A DNA stretch of 64,000 nt from Herbidospora yilanensis (GTDB lineage: Bacteria; Actinomycetota; Actinomycetes; Streptosporangiales; Streptosporangiaceae): positions 124,001 to 188,000 of the forward strand of contig NZ_BBXE01000022.1 in assembly GCF_001570565.1 (NCBI RefSeq), written 5' to 3'. Positions 25,890 to 34,741 of the stretch are shown in pieces. Position 1 is the first letter of the stretch. The number at the start of each line of letters is the position of its first letter. The notes under the pieces are model-generated. The model was not told the DNA's origin and made no database searches. It worked only from the letters and a program-made list of their open reading frames with translations. A program made the translations under genes and the position numbers.

Positions 25890-28800
25890 ATGTCGGCAGA
25901 TCGGTTGAACGAGATCGTCCGCCTGGTCACGGCGGGCGCGGCGGCGGGTGACGAGTCCCGCTTCGACGACGCGCTTGGAGCGTTCCTGGACGCCTACGCC
26001 GCCAGTCATCCCGACGCGCCCTGGCGGGGGCCGCTGGCGGAGGTGTACGCCGAGGCCCTCTGCCAGAAGCGGCTGCTCACAGGCGAGGGCGGGCCGGAGG
26101 CGGGGGATCCGGGGGCCCTGAGCGTCGTGTTCGCGATGCTCCACGAGGCCACGCTCGATCCCTTGCTGCTCGACCAGGCCATCGTGCGGGCCCGGGTCGC
26201 CGTGGACGTCGCCGGGGAGGGCACCGAGTTCCGGGTCCACTGTCTGGCGAACCTCTCGCGGATGGCGCACCGCCGCCACGAGCTGACGGGTGACCCCGGC
26301 TCCCTCGCCGAGGCGCTCGACGCGGCCCGCCGGGCGCTCGACGCCATGCCCGGGAGCGCCCGGTTACGCCACGACTACGCCGTCATGTTGCGTAGCGCCC
26401 ATCTCCGTGACGGCGCGGTCGAGACCCTTGAGGAGAGCCGCGCGTTGCTGGAGGGCGTGGTGGCGGACGTACCGGACGAGCCCCTCTATCTGATGAGCTG
26501 GGCCACCGCGCTCATGGACCGGGGTGGGCTCGCCGATCTCGAAGCGGCGGCGCGGGCGGCGGAGAAGGCGGTGGCCGGCGCCGATCCGGCCGATCCCCGG
26601 CTGGCCGCCTATCTGAACGTCGCGGGGGCGGCGCTGTTCGAGCTGGGGAAGGCGGCTTCCGACGTACCGAAACTGCATCGGGCGCTGGAATACGGCCGGG
26701 CCTGTGTCGCCGTGACCCCGCACGGCGCGCCCGAGCGGGCCGCCCATCTGAGCAATCTCGCCGCGCACCTCGGCGCCCTCGCCGACCCCGAGCTGCTCAG
26801 GGAGGCGGTGGTCACCCTTCAGGAGGCGTCGGGGCTGCTGCCCGGCGGGCATCCGGCGCGGGCCGGTTGCCTGGCCCGGATGACCGAGTGCCTGTTCGCC
26901 CTGTACGACCAGACCGGCGAGGCCCGCCTGCTCGACGAGGCCGCCGCGACGGGACGCGAGGCGGTGGCCCTGCTGCCCGAGGGCAGTCCCGTGCTCGGCG
27001 CGGTGCTCAACACGCTCAGCGTCGTGTTGCGGGCGAAACACGAGTTCGCCGAGGCCGTCGAGCTGGCCCGGCGGGCGGTGGCGCAGCCGGGGGACGAGCC
27101 GGGCCTGGTCGTCCGCCTCGACTCGCTGCGGCACTGCCTGTCCCGGTACGACGACGCGCTCGGCGGCGACGCGGAGGTGCGCCGGGAGATCGTCGAGGTC
27201 GCGCGGCGGACGGTGCGGCTCTCGCCGGGGCACGCGCGGCGGCTCTCCTCGCTCTCGTGGGCGCTTCTGCAGGTGGGCGACCTCGACGAGGCGGTGGAGA
27301 CCGGGCGGCGGGCCGCCGCGCTCTCGACCGACGCCGAGATCGCGTTCCGCGCCGGGTGCGCGCTGCTCGGCCGGGAGACCGAGGCCGACGCCCGGGAGGC
27401 CGTGGACATCCTCGACCGGGGAGCCCGGGACGAGGGGTCGGCTCCGCAACACCGGATCGAGGCCTGCCGGGCGCTGGCCTACGCCCACGCCGGACTGGGC
27501 GACCACGCCGCCGCCCTCGGCGCGATGGACCGGGCGGTCGCGCTGTTCCCCGCCGTCGCGTCGTGGCGGCTGGCGCAGGCGGGCCGCACCCGGGCGCTCG
27601 GCCGGCACGACGGGCTGGCCTCCGAGGCCGCGGCGGCGGCGCTCGACGCCGGTGATCCGGGCCGCGCGCTGACCTACCTCGAACAGTCGCGGGTGCTGCT
27701 GCTCGGCGAGGCCCTGCTGATGCGGTCGGACCTGCGTGACCTCGACCCGGCGGACGCGGCGGAGTTCCTGCGGCTCCGCGACCTGCTGACCGCCGAGACC
27801 GAGGAGAGACCGGGACACCTGCCGCTGCTCGACTCGTCGGGGGAGCGGCTCCGGCTTTCGCGGGCGTTCGACGACCACGTCGCCCGGATCCGGCGCGACC
27901 ACCCCGGCTTCCTCGCCCCGCCGAGTGTCGACCGGCTGCTGGCGCAGGCCGCCGAAGGGCCGATCGTGCTGGTCAGCGCCTCGGTCTGGCGGGGCGACGC
28001 GCTGATCGTGACCCCCGGAGGGGTGCGGCACGTCCCGCTGCCCGACCTCGCCCATGACCGGGCCCTCGCCTGGGCGCGGGGGCTCGACGCCGACTCCGCG
28101 CCCGGGAACCCGTTCCTGCTCGCCCTGCTGGCGTGGTTGTGGGACGTGGTGGCCGGGCCCGTGCTGGCCGCGCTCGACCCGGCCCCCGGATCGCGCTTGT
28201 GGTGGTGCCCGGTCGGCACCCTGGCGTCACTGCCGCTGCACGCCGCCGGCCGGCACCTCGACGGCGGCCCGTGCGTCGCCGACCGGGTGGTGTCGTCGTA
28301 CACGGCGACCGTTCAGGCGCTCGGCCACTCGCGCACCCGGCGTCCCGGCGGGGGCGGCGCGCTCATCGTCTCCGTGCCCGAGGCCGACGGGCTGCCGCCG
28401 CTGCCCGGCACCGTGCGGGAACTGGAGAAGGTCGCCGGCCATCTGGAGAGGGCCGGGATCGCGGTCGGCACGCCCTCCCGGGCCGCCGCCATCCTCACGG
28501 CGATGCCCGCCAGCTCGGTCGTGCACGTCGCCGCCCACGCGGCCACTGACGCGGAGCCGTGGAACGGCGGCATCGAACTGGCCGGGGAGCGGCTGACCGT
28601 CGGCGAGATCGCCCGGCTCGACCTGTCGGGCGCCGGGCTCGCCTACCTGTCGGCCTGCGAGACCGGCGCCACCCGACTGGGCCTGGCCGACGAGGCCGTC
28701 CACCTGGCCGGGGCGTTCCAGGTCGCCGGATATGCCCAGGTCGTCGGCAGTCTGTGGCAGGTGAAGGACCGGATCGCCGCCAAGGTCGCCGACCAGGTCT

Positions 28801-28925
28801 ACGGCGCGGCCCTGCCCGGCCTCGACCGGATCCCGTACGCCCTGCACGCCGCCGTCGAGCGGATGCGCGAGCGTTACCCGGCGTCCCCGGCGCTCTGGGC
28901 GGCGTTCACGCATCACGGCAGGTGA
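25890..28925 (+). CDS. TPR-CHAT (caspase HetF-associated) protease
   Basis: A 1011-residue protein. Residues 1 to about 620 are helical TPR-like repeats (AVELARRAVAQPGDEPG, ALTYLEQSRVLLLGEALL). The C-terminal CHAT peptidase domain, from about residue 670, has the caspase-like dyad His883 (VVHVAAHAATD) and Cys923 (YLSACETGATRLGLADEAVHL). CHAT proteases act in signalling and immunity and cut partner proteins when the sensor part is triggered. Its 3' end overlaps by 13 bp the converging CATRA/TIR-like gene, and CASPASE/TPR partners define CATRA systems, so they probably work together. The ATG at 25890 lacks a clear ribosome-binding site. It is predicted to be cytoplasmic. Confidence 0.9.
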   Translation: MSADRLNEIVRLVTAGAAAGDESRFDDALGAFLDAYAASHPDAPWRGPLAEVYAEALCQKRLLTGEGGPEAGDPGALSVVFAMLHEATLDPLLLDQAIVRARVAVDVAGEGTEFRVHCLANLSRMAHRRHELTGDPGSLAEALDAARRALDAMPGSARLRHDYAVMLRSAHLRDGAVETLEESRALLEGVVADVPDEPLYLMSWATALMDRGGLADLEAAARAAEKAVAGADPADPRLAAYLNVAGAALFELGKAASDVPKLHRALEYGRACVAVTPHGAPERAAHLSNLAAHLGALADPELLREAVVTLQEASGLLPGGHPARAGCLARMTECLFALYDQTGEARLLDEAAATGREAVALLPEGSPVLGAVLNTLSVVLRAKHEFAEAVELARRAVAQPGDEPGLVVRLDSLRHCLSRYDDALGGDAEVRREIVEVARRTVRLSPGHARRLSSLSWALLQVGDLDEAVETGRRAAALSTDAEIAFRAGCALLGRETEADAREAVDILDRGARDEGSAPQHRIEACRALAYAHAGLGDHAAALGAMDRAVALFPAVASWRLAQAGRTRALGRHDGLASEAAAAALDAGDPGRALTYLEQSRVLLLGEALLMRSDLRDLDPADAAEFLRLRDLLTAETEERPGHLPLLDSSGERLRLSRAFDDHVARIRRDHPGFLAPPSVDRLLAQAAEGPIVLVSASVWRGDALIVTPGGVRHVPLPDLAHDRALAWARGLDADSAPGNPFLLALLAWLWDVVAGPVLAALDPAPGSRLWWCPVGTLASLPLHAAGRHLDGGPCVADRVVSSYTATVQALGHSRTRRPGGGGALIVSVPEADGLPPLPGTVRELEKVAGHLERAGIAVGTPSRAAAILTAMPASSVVHVAAHAATDAEPWNGGIELAGERLTVGEIARLDLSGAGLAYLSACETGATRLGLADEAVHLAGAFQVAGYAQVVGSLWQVKDRIAAKVADQVYGAALPGLDRIPYALHAAVERMRERYPASPALWAAFTHHGR

Positions 28926-30289
28926 TGGCCCACTCCCCGCTCGTAGGACTCCTGGTCGCCGAAGTCGCCGGCCGTCAGCCAGTCGCCGCCCGACAGGTCG
29001 ACGGGACAACCCGCCAGCTTGAGGCGGTGGGCCAGCCTTGTCCGGAACAGCACGTCGTCGGAGACGGTCACGAAGTTGCGCCCGTCGATGTCGCTGATCG
29101 GCCGCATCGCCCCGAACGTCAGCACGACCAGGTTCTTCGGCCGCAGCGCGTACGCCATGCCGAGCTCGATGAGCACGTTCGGGCGCGCCTGGGAGACCGG
29201 CCGTTCCGGCCCGAAGTCGGGATGCAGGTGGACGAGGTCGTCCGGCGTCATCAGCACCACGATCGCCTGGACGTGGGGCATCGTCTGGAGCAGCACGTCG
29301 CCGATGTACGGCCACGGCTGCCCGCCCGTCCGCGCGACCAGCGTCTCCCACTCCAGCGGGCGCAGGTCGAGCGCCCGGAGCAGCGTGAAGACGGCGTCGC
29401 GGGCCTGGAGGTCGCGCCCGTGCACGATGAACACGTCCCGGCCCCCCACCTCGGGCACGACGACGGCCGGGTCGATCGAGTCGTGCAGGTACCGCGCGTC
29501 GTCGTCGAGCCGTTCGATCAACGACCTCGCCAGGTCGGCGTCGTCGGCGAACGGGCCGCCCTGGAGCAGCAGCGGGGTCACGTCGAACGACCGGAGCATG
29601 TTGTCGGCGGCGATGTCGACGGATCGCCGCATCCGGCGGATGTCGCCCACCCGCCGCCCGACGTCGAAGGTGCCGGGGACCGGCCGCCCGCCGCCGTCGC
29701 GGAGCCAGACGCCCAGCTCGTAGCGCATCTTGGCGGCGTGCAGGAGATAGCGGGCCAGCGGCGGGATCTCCGGGGTGCCCCGGCTCCAGACGAAGGCGCT
29801 GGCGACCGGGTCGTCCTCGAAGGCGATCAGGAAGCGGCGGGTCCGGCGGTAGTCGACGTCTCCGCCGCGCTCCCAGACGGCCAGACCGTCGGACGTCGTC
29901 ACCGGCCCCAGCCAGTGGGGCTCCGACCGGACGCCGCCGCCGTGGGCGAGGAAGAGCCGGGCCTCGCCGAGGAAGTCACGGTGGCCGACCACCTCCGACC
30001 AGTCGGCGTCCCAGGTCTGCCAGTCGCCTCCGGTCAGCCCCACCGACAGGACGAACACGTCGTGGTGGACGCGCACGATCGCCTGGGAGTCGCCCCGCCC
30101 CGCGGCGGCCAGCGCCGCCTCGGCCCCGGCCGGGTAGCCGCTCGACACGGGCACTTCGAGGGGGAGATCGAGGATCTTCTCGGTCAGCCCGAACGCCTTC
30201 CGGCACGCCGCCCAGAGCTGGCGGAACGCGGGGGCCGATTCGAGGGTGGCGTACAGGTGGACCACGAACTGCTGCTCCACGGTGCTCAC
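28913..30289 (-). CDS. CATRA conflict-system protein fused to a TIR-like nucleotide-binding domain
   Basis: A 458-residue protein in two parts. Residues 1-270 resemble the CATRA (CASPASE/TPR repeat-associated) protein family: VEQQFVVHLYATLESAP, RQLWAACRKAFGLTEKI, VHHDVFVLSVGL, GEARLFLAH. From about residue 283 there is a predicted nucleotide-binding TIR-like domain of the PF10137/CAP12 type: DVFIVHGRDLQARDAV, VLMTPDDLVHLHPDF, ARPNVLIELGMAYAL. TIR-like effectors degrade or bind NAD or signal nucleotides. The GTG start at 30289 overlaps the TGA of the small gene upstream (GTGA). The fusion suggests an abortive-defence effector gated by the CHAT protease; this is inference from families and context. 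Confidence 0.8.
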   Translation of the reverse strand: MSTVEQQFVVHLYATLESAPAFRQLWAACRKAFGLTEKILDLPLEVPVSSGYPAGAEAALAAAGRGDSQAIVRVHHDVFVLSVGLTGGDWQTWDADWSEVVGHRDFLGEARLFLAHGGGVRSEPHWLGPVTTSDGLAVWERGGDVDYRRTRRFLIAFEDDPVASAFVWSRGTPEIPPLARYLLHAAKMRYELGVWLRDGGGRPVPGTFDVGRRVGDIRRMRRSVDIAADNMLRSFDVTPLLLQGGPFADDADLARSLIERLDDDARYLHDSIDPAVVVPEVGGRDVFIVHGRDLQARDAVFTLLRALDLRPLEWETLVARTGGQPWPYIGDVLLQTMPHVQAIVVLMTPDDLVHLHPDFGPERPVSQARPNVLIELGMAYALRPKNLVVLTFGAMRPISDIDGRNFVTVSDDVLFRTRLAHRLKLAGCPVDLSGGDWLTAGDFGDQESYERGVGHHLP

Positions 30290-30624
30290 TTCTTCGGGCC
30301 GGAGAGCTCGTGGACCAACTGATTCAACCGTTCCCGCACGGGCGGGGGCGGCGGCACGATCGGCGGCGAGCCGATCTTGGTGATCCGGCCCTGCCCCGCG
30401 TTCTCCAGCTCCTCCAGCACGAGCCGCAGGGCCGCGGGCTCGTCCAGCGACGCGGCGGCCAGGTCGAGCAGGCCGCCGATCGTCTCCCAGTGCCCGGGGG
30501 GCACCCGCCATTGGGCGATGTCGGTGACGAGGTCGAGTAAGTCGTCGTGTGCGTCGGTCACAGTCTTTCGATCGGCGCGGGGCCACCCGGCGTTTCGCAG
30601 GGCCGCCTCGACCGCCTCCCGCAC
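30286..30624 (-). CDS. Small CATRA system-associated protein
   Basis: About 112 residues. The core DIAQWRVPPGHW, DEPAALRLVLEELENAG, and ITKIGSPPIVPPPPPVRERLNQLVHEL matches the short partner that accompanies CATRA proteins. The GTG at 30624 has GAGG 8 bases upstream; the GTG at 30561 (91 residues) is the alternative. Upstream of 30624 the same frame reads on in charged helical sequence, while another frame carries a membrane-helix-like stretch (ALIAVVAGWFVVTR). A frameshifted longer N-terminus is therefore possible. Translation is coupled to the downstream CATRA/TIR-like gene. Confidence 0.7.
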   Translation of the reverse strand: MREAVEAALRNAGWPRADRKTVTDAHDDLLDLVTDIAQWRVPPGHWETIGGLLDLAAASLDEPAALRLVLEELENAGQGRITKIGSPPIVPPPPPVRERLNQLVHELSGPKK

Positions 30625-30948
30625 CCGGGCGTCCTCGCGCTCCTCACGCCGCGCGTCACGACGAACCAGCCCGCCACGACCGCGATCAGCGCCGCCGGCG
30701 GGTTGGGCGTGGCGGCGGTGCTGAACGGTTTGACGGGAATCGTCGTCCGGCTGTGAATTAGCCGCATATTTCGGTATAAGGCGGACACAATGGATGACCA
30801 TTGCGTGACCGTGGGGTGGCCTTTAGTATTGGCGGCGAGACGGGGGATCGCTTTTCTTTTCGGGGGCCTCATTGTGCATTCTATTGCCTATGGAAGACGC
30901 GCCGAAAAAGACTGCTCGTGAATTCGGTGAATTCCAGGAGGGGGCTTG

Positions 30949-32112
30949 ATGCCCGAGTCGAGCGAAACTCCATCGGGACGGTTGCCGGGCCCGACCGGCC
31001 TGGGCACCTCCGCACTCCGGGTCCCCGCCGCCGATCCGCCTGAGATCCCGGCGATCGTCGACGGGCACCAGCCGCCCTCGCCCTCACTCGATCCGACGCT
31101 GGTCGTCCGCCGCTACGGCCTCACCCCGCTGCCCTACCGGGAGAGGGAGTGGGGCGACGGCAGTCACCCGCCGCTCTACGTCCCCGACACGGTGCGGGTG
31201 AACGACGCCCTCGGCGAAGAGGTCAACCGCCGCCTGGTCGTGTGGGCCGAGAGCGTCGGCCTCCACGAGGGCCGCATCGACACCTTCCGCGACGCCGGCT
31301 TCGGCCGCCTGGCCACCCTCGCCCACGCCGACACCGACGAACCCGACCAGATCCTGATCGCCGCCCAGATGAACGCCGCCTGGTGGGCCGCCGACGACTA
31401 CTACGCCGACGAGACCGACCTGGGCGCCACCCCGACCGAGCTGCCGCCCAGGCTGGCCCTGGTCACCTCGGCGATGGACCCGCCGCCACCGGCCGGCGCC
31501 TACACCGCGCAACTCGAAGAGGCGATCGCCGCCGACCCGGTGCTGCGCGCGCTCCGGTCGGCCACCGCCCACCTGAGCCGCCACGCCACCCCGTCGCAGG
31601 TGATGCGGACCTGCAACATCACCTCGCAGATGTTCGTGAGCTGGACCGCCTACGCCGCCTGGCGTTACTTCGAGGCGCCGCCGCCGGTGTGGCGTTACCT
31701 GGCCGCCCGGCAACACGACAGCTTCTACACGTCGATGGTGCTCATCGACGTGGTGGGCGAATACGCCCTCCCCGCAGACCTCTTCGCCGACCGGCGGTTC
31801 CACACGGCGCTCATGCAGGCCGGGACCGCCAGCGTCATCGTCAACGACCTCTATTCGGCGGAGAAGGAGGCCGCCGACGAACTGCCCGACTCCAATGTGG
31901 TGCTGCTCATCGCCGCAGAGGAGAAATGTTCTGTCCGCGAGGCGACCGAACGAGCCGTTGCCCTCCACAACGACTTCGTCCGGGGCTTCGAAGCCAGCCA
32001 GAAATCACTGGCCGCCGTTCCCTCCACGGAACTCCAGCGTTTCCTGCGCGGCGCCCAGGCGTGGATGGCCGGCTGTCTCGAATGGCACGGATCCAGCGAC
32101 AGGTACAGATAG
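30949..32112 (+). CDS. 2-methylisoborneol synthase
   Basis: A 387-residue class I terpene cyclase that converts 2-methyl-geranyl diphosphate to the earthy odorant 2-methylisoborneol. The Asp-rich metal motif is DDYYADE, the NSE/DTE-type motif is NDLYSAEKE, and the C-terminus has WMAGCLEWHGSSDRYR. The Pro-rich N-terminus is typical of this family. The ATG at 30949 has an AGGAGGGGG site; a TTG directly before it is not needed. It is followed 18 bp later by the dedicated methyltransferase. The cyclic-nucleotide-binding protein often found in the operon is absent. Confidence 0.93.
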   Translation: MPESSETPSGRLPGPTGLGTSALRVPAADPPEIPAIVDGHQPPSPSLDPTLVVRRYGLTPLPYREREWGDGSHPPLYVPDTVRVNDALGEEVNRRLVVWAESVGLHEGRIDTFRDAGFGRLATLAHADTDEPDQILIAAQMNAAWWAADDYYADETDLGATPTELPPRLALVTSAMDPPPPAGAYTAQLEEAIAADPVLRALRSATAHLSRHATPSQVMRTCNITSQMFVSWTAYAAWRYFEAPPPVWRYLAARQHDSFYTSMVLIDVVGEYALPADLFADRRFHTALMQAGTASVIVNDLYSAEKEAADELPDSNVVLLIAAEEKCSVREATERAVALHNDFVRGFEASQKSLAAVPSTELQRFLRGAQAWMAGCLEWHGSSDRYR

Positions 32113-32130
32113 CGAAAGGAAATTCGTTCG

Positions 32131-32967
32131 GTGACCATCACCCAAAGCGATTACCAGCGCTCCGTGGCTGATTATTGGAACACCGAGAAAAACCCAGTGA
32201 ATCTCCGCCTGGGCGAGGTCGACGGCATCTACCACCATCACTACGGCATCGGCGACGTCGACTGGTCGGTCTTGGAGGGGCCGGGGGAGACCCGCGAAGA
32301 GCGCATGACCAGGGAGCTCCACCGCCTGGAGTCGGCCCAGTCCGACTTCCTGCTGAGCCACCTGGGCGACATCAAACCGCACCACCGCCTCCTCGACGCC
32401 GGCTCGGGCCGCGGCGGCTCGTCGCTGGTCGCCAATCTGCGGTACGGCTGCCACGTCGACGGCATCTCCATCTCCGAATCGCAGGTCGACTTCGCCAACG
32501 AGCAGGCGAAACTGCGCGGCGTCGACGACCGGGTGCGTTTCCACCTGCGCAACATGCTCGACACCGGCTTCGAGACGGGCTCATACCAGGCGATCTGGAA
32601 CAACGAGAGCACCATGTACGTCGAGCTCGCCCTCCTGTTCAGGGAGCACTCGCGCCTGCTGGCGCGCGGCGGGCGCTACGTGACCATCACCGGCTGCTAC
32701 AACGACGCCTACGGCCTGCCGTCGAAGGCGATCAGCCAGATCAACGCCCACTACATCTGCGACATCCATCCCCGCAGCCAATACTTCAAGGAGATGGCCA
32801 ACAACCGGCTGGTCCCCGTCAGCGTCGTCGACCTGACGGCGGCCACCATCCCCTACTGGGAACTGCGGGCCAAGTCCCACCTGGTGACGGGGATCGAGGA
32901 GGCGTTCCTGAACGCCTACAAGAACGGCAGCTTCCAATACCTGCTGATCGCCGCCGACCGCGTCTGA
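32131..32967 (+). CDS. Geranyl diphosphate 2-C-methyltransferase
   Basis: A 278-residue SAM-dependent methyltransferase that adds a methyl at C2 of geranyl diphosphate, the substrate of the preceding cyclase. SAM motif I is LLDAGSGRGGSSLVA, and SISESQVDFANEQ and IWNNESTMYVEL are diagnostic of the GPPMT family. The N-terminus SDYQRSVADYWN also matches. The GTG at 32131 is preceded by GAAAGGA. The two genes form a complete two-step 2-methylisoborneol pathway ending at a strong terminator. Confidence 0.94.
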   Translation: MTITQSDYQRSVADYWNTEKNPVNLRLGEVDGIYHHHYGIGDVDWSVLEGPGETREERMTRELHRLESAQSDFLLSHLGDIKPHHRLLDAGSGRGGSSLVANLRYGCHVDGISISESQVDFANEQAKLRGVDDRVRFHLRNMLDTGFETGSYQAIWNNESTMYVELALLFREHSRLLARGGRYVTITGCYNDAYGLPSKAISQINAHYICDIHPRSQYFKEMANNRLVPVSVVDLTAATIPYWELRAKSHLVTGIEEAFLNAYKNGSFQYLLIAADRV

Positions 32968-32980
32968 CCTGACGGACCGA

Positions 32981-33009
32981 GGGCTCCGGATCCCCCTGCC
33001 GGAGCCCTT
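32981..33009 (+). terminator. Intrinsic terminator of the 2-MIB operon
   Basis: Perfect hairpin GGGCTCCGG ... CCGGAGCCC followed by TT, 14 bases after the methyltransferase stop. Confidence 0.8.
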
Positions 33010-33021
33010 AGTGTTGCCCGA

Positions 33022-34059
33022 ATGAACTCCTGGCGCGAGGTCCGCCGTCACCTCAACACGAACCGCCACGACCTGGCCCGGCTGGCCGACCCGCTCTACC
33101 CCGACCTGCCCCGAGTGGGCTCCACCCGCCTGCTGACCCGCCCTGCGTGGTCCCTGCCGCAACCCCTCGACCTGCGCGAGGTCGTGCTGCGCTGGACCGA
33201 CGAACCGGTGCCGGCCGGCCCGCGGATGCCCGGCGACCCGACCTACGCCGAGGCGATGGCCGCCTTCGACCGGCCGAGACTCTTCGAGAACCGCACCTGC
33301 TACCGGCTCCTCGACGTGACCTGGCCGGAGCTGACCTTCACCCGGGGGATGTACTTCGACGCCGTCAACGTGGGCGAGGCCGTCGCCCACGAGTTCGCCG
33401 CCGCGTCCCTGGCGGGTTCGGCGGGCGGGCTGCCGTTGCGGCGGCTGGTTCCCGATCCGACCGAGCTGCGGGCCCGGCCCGCGCATCCCGCGATCTCGAT
33501 GCTGACCCTGCGGCACGACCGCGAGACCGGTGAGATCACCTTCGTGCTGCACTGGCGTGACCCCGCACTGGTCGCGCACGGCGGAGGGTTGTTCCAGGTC
33601 ATGCCGGTCGGGGTGTTCCAGCCGTCAGAGGAGGGCCCGCAGGCCGAGAGGGCCGACTTCGACCTGTGGAAGTGTGTGGTCCGCGAATACGCCGAGGAGT
33701 TCCTCGGGCGGCCGGAGCACTACGGCCCCGCCTTCGACTACGAGACCTGGCCGCTCTACCGGCGGCTGACCGACGCCCGCGAGAACGGCGACCTGCGGTC
33801 GCTGGTTCTGGGCGTCGGCGTCGACCCGCTGACCTTCGCCACCGACATCCTGGCCGTCACCGTCGTCGAGGCGCGCGTCTTCGACGCCGTCTTCGGCGGG
33901 ATGACCGGCGCGAACGACGAGGGGCAGGCGACGAAGGGGGTCCCGTTCGACGAGGAGTCGGTCGCCCGGTACGTCACCCGCGAGCCCATGCAGGCGGCCG
34001 GCGCGGCCGTGCTCGAACTCGCCTGGAGGCACCTCCGCGGCATCTCCGAGGCAGCGTAG
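33022..34059 (+). CDS. Uncharacterised protein with a Nudix-like motif
   Basis: A 345-residue soluble protein. The C-terminal half has VMPVGVFQPSEE followed by a helix CVVREYAEEFLG, which resembles the REUxEExG part of a Nudix box but lacks the complete GX5E consensus. Related actinobacterial proteins carry an N-terminal HTH; here the N-terminus is short (WREVRRHLNTNRHDLARLA) and helical. The function is not known. The ATG lies just after the 2-MIB terminator with no ribosome-binding site, so a leaderless transcript is possible. Confidence 0.65.
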   Translation: MNSWREVRRHLNTNRHDLARLADPLYPDLPRVGSTRLLTRPAWSLPQPLDLREVVLRWTDEPVPAGPRMPGDPTYAEAMAAFDRPRLFENRTCYRLLDVTWPELTFTRGMYFDAVNVGEAVAHEFAAASLAGSAGGLPLRRLVPDPTELRARPAHPAISMLTLRHDRETGEITFVLHWRDPALVAHGGGLFQVMPVGVFQPSEEGPQAERADFDLWKCVVREYAEEFLGRPEHYGPAFDYETWPLYRRLTDARENGDLRSLVLGVGVDPLTFATDILAVTVVEARVFDAVFGGMTGANDEGQATKGVPFDEESVARYVTREPMQAAGAAVLELAWRHLRGISEAA

Positions 34060-34166
34060 GAGATTAGCAAGCATTCCCTTCGACATCCAGTCTTTGCGTG
34101 ATCTCGTCACACTGTTACGTTCATCGCGTCGACAGTTTTCGACATCACGCCAAGAAGGGAACAACG

Positions 34167-34475
34167 TTGATCCGTAAGCGCATCGCCGCCGCGATGGGAG
34201 CGGTCGCGGCGGCCGCCGCCGTCCCGCTCATCCTGTTCGCCGGGCCCGCCCAGGCGAACCCGACCACCCCCTACATGTGTCCGTGGTCGATCGTCGACGA
34301 CACCGGCACCGCCCGCTGGATCCACTCGTGGGTCCAGGGCTACGGCCAGATCATCTGCCACTACAACGCCACCGCGACCATCAGCTGCCGCTGGAACGCC
34401 TACAACGGCGACCCGTGGTGGGGCTCGCCCAACCCGTCGTACTGCCCGCCCCGCGCCATTCCCACCACGCCGTAA
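34167..34475 (+). CDS. Small secreted cysteine-containing protein
   Basis: A 102-residue protein starting with TTG at 34167, decided by AAGAAGGGA 6 bases upstream. The signal peptide (IRKRIAAAMGAVAAAAAVPL) is cleaved near AQANP. The mature part of about 70 residues has four Cys (YMCPWS, IICHYN, ISCRWN, SYCPP) likely forming two disulfides, and is rich in Trp, Tyr and Asn. No family was recognised. It stands alone between the Nudix-like gene and the RiPP cluster and is followed by nested GC hairpins at about 34499-34538. Confidence 0.75.
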   Translation: MIRKRIAAAMGAVAAAAAVPLILFAGPAQANPTTPYMCPWSIVDDTGTARWIHSWVQGYGQIICHYNATATISCRWNAYNGDPWWGSPNPSYCPPRAIPTTP

Positions 34476-34591
34476 CCCCCGCGTGTGAGTGACGCTCCGG
34501 ACCGAGAGCGTCCCCGCCGGGATGCCGGCGGCCGGTCCGGGCCCACGCGGAAGCCCTGCTCGGGGGAGTGTCACTGTTTTCGCATGACAGT

Positions 34592-34623
34592 TATCACCCA
34601 GGGCTGGTGTTAGTTGTTTCTGG
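34592..34623 (+). promoter_or_regulatory. RiPP-cluster element copy 1 (upstream of precursor 1)
   Basis: TATCAC, then 9 bases, then GTGTTAGTTGTTTCTGG. TATCAC and GTGTTA form a near inverted repeat. The same element with the same spacing and one mismatch in the long part recurs at 36223 upstream of precursor 3. It lies about 120 bp before the precursor 1 start, so it is probably an operator or activator site for the cluster. Confidence 0.6.
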
Positions 34624-34741
34624 TTGCCAGGCGCGAACATGACGAATCTAGGACATGTGACAAGCGGTAGCGGTCAGTCCAGAGGCCCGCTGCCACTCCG
34701 CCGGATCTCGGTGACGAGCCGATGCAGAAGGAGCGTGCCCC

